Of a stretch of 64,000 nucleotides of DNA, positions 63,745 to 64,000 are shown in pieces; position 1 is the stretch's first letter, and every line of letters begins with the position of its first letter. The position numbers and the translations under genes were made by a program. The stretch comes from Pseudomonas fortuita (GTDB lineage: Bacteria > Pseudomonadota > Gammaproteobacteria > Pseudomonadales > Pseudomonadaceae), in assembly GCF_026898135.2 (NCBI RefSeq), contig NZ_CP114035.2, forward strand, positions 3,265,501 through 3,329,500, written 5' to 3'. The notes beneath the pieces were generated by a model, which was not told the DNA's origin, did not search any database, and worked only from the letters and a program-made list of their open reading frames with translations.

Positions 63745-64000
63745 ATGGGCTTTACCGTCCATGCCGCTCCCAGCCACGCCCTCACCGTCTACGACGAAGC
63801 CCCCCGCTACGCCCCCAACTTCCAGCATTTCGACTACGTAAACCCCGACGCCCCCAAGGGCGGCATCCTGCGCCGCTCGGCCATCGAGATCGGCCAGTTC
63901 GACCATATTTTGCCGTACATCGACAAAGGCATCGGCGTCAGCGAGGTCGACGGCCTGCTGTACGCGCCACTGGCCGTACGCTCGTTCGATGAACCCTATA
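63745..64000 (+). CDS. Extracellular solute-binding protein family 5 (peptide/nickel ABC transporter), N-terminal part
   Basis: The frame is open to the window end. It reads ALTVYDEAPRYAPNFQHFDY, then NPDAPKGGILRRSAIEIG and DKGIGVSEVDGLLYAPLAVR, typical of YejA-like oligopeptide-binding proteins. The ATG at 63745 (MGFTVHAAPSHA) leaves almost no signal peptide. In-frame TTG 63721 or GTG 63733 would restore a hydrophobic start (WGLVFSCMGFTVHAA) with cleavage after VHA, but without the usual basic residues. The true start is uncertain. No downstream permease genes are visible yet. Confidence 0.75.
   Translation, partial: MGFTVHAAPSHALTVYDEAPRYAPNFQHFDYVNPDAPKGGILRRSAIEIGQFDHILPYIDKGIGVSEVDGLLYAPLAVRSFDEPY

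Noticed and set aside
63723..63992. 89-codon + strand ORF at the window end
   Set aside because: Wrong frame; the frame beginning at 63745 carries the family 5 binding-protein sequence and stays open.

Overview
The window looks like chromosome of a Pseudomonas putida-group bacterium. The base composition is GC-rich, coding density is high, ATGA start/stop overlaps are common, and about nine copies of the P. putida-type REP palindrome (core resembling GTGGGAGCGGGTTTACCCGCGAAG) sit between genes. From memory, the gene order resembles the P. putida KT2440 segment that runs from the polyamine genes through the pea exopolysaccharide locus (PP3132-PP3142) to a DAHP synthase and ppiC. I could not check this by alignment. 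I see no rRNA, tRNA, prophage, insertion sequence or CRISPR array.

Layout. 1-3612 (+): end of a glutamine synthetase-like gene, a putrescine-type binding protein, an amine/gamma-glutamylputrescine oxidase and a DUF3313 lipoprotein. 3778-6243: L-serine dehydratase and a divergent LysR regulator. 6364-18416 (-): a dense polysaccharide biosynthesis operon (priming sugar transferase, five glycosyltransferases, two acetyltransferases, a DUF535 protein, a GMC oxidoreductase with a Tat-signal microprotein, and a Wzx-type flippase). 18512-23724 (+): Wzy-like polymerase, a large secreted glycoside hydrolase and galE. 23765-28304 (-): the export machinery (Wza-like protein, outer-membrane beta-barrel, GumC/Wzz, BY-kinase), led by an overlooked 58-residue membrane microprotein behind a plausible promoter and a FleQ-like box. 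Together 6364-28304 can make, polymerise, trim and export one exopolysaccharide.

28553-34105: an XRE-cupin regulator with a perfect palindrome upstream, a short-chain fatty acid transporter and CoA-transferase (atoE, atoA, atoD), a LysR regulator and an aldo/keto reductase. 34285-40015 (-): the SOS mutagenesis operon lexA2-imuA-imuB-dnaE2 with a LexA2-type operator. 40117-41968: HAD phosphatase, a 74-bp inverted repeat and an MdcR-like LysR regulator without mdc genes. 41901-47282: an uncharacterised catabolic cluster (SDR, FAD dehydrogenase, NIPSNAP protein, aromatic-acid-type MFS) with a divergent PobR-like AraC regulator. 47338-52197 (-): M20 hydrolase, MHS transporter, amidase and IclR regulator, probably for an amide or N-acyl compound. 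52401-57773 (+): a short UvrA2-type ATPase and an EmrAB-like pump. 57892-61626: two transporters, a disordered secreted protein and a PEBP-family protein.

61727-64000 (+): the most striking regulatory region. A 39-codon leader ORF ends in a run of aromatic codons, and a set of mutually exclusive RNA stems and an intrinsic terminator follow it. A second Tyr-rich short ORF comes next, then the DAHP synthase gene, ppiC and the start of a peptide-binding protein. The arrangement reads as ribosome-mediated attenuation of the first step of aromatic amino acid synthesis.
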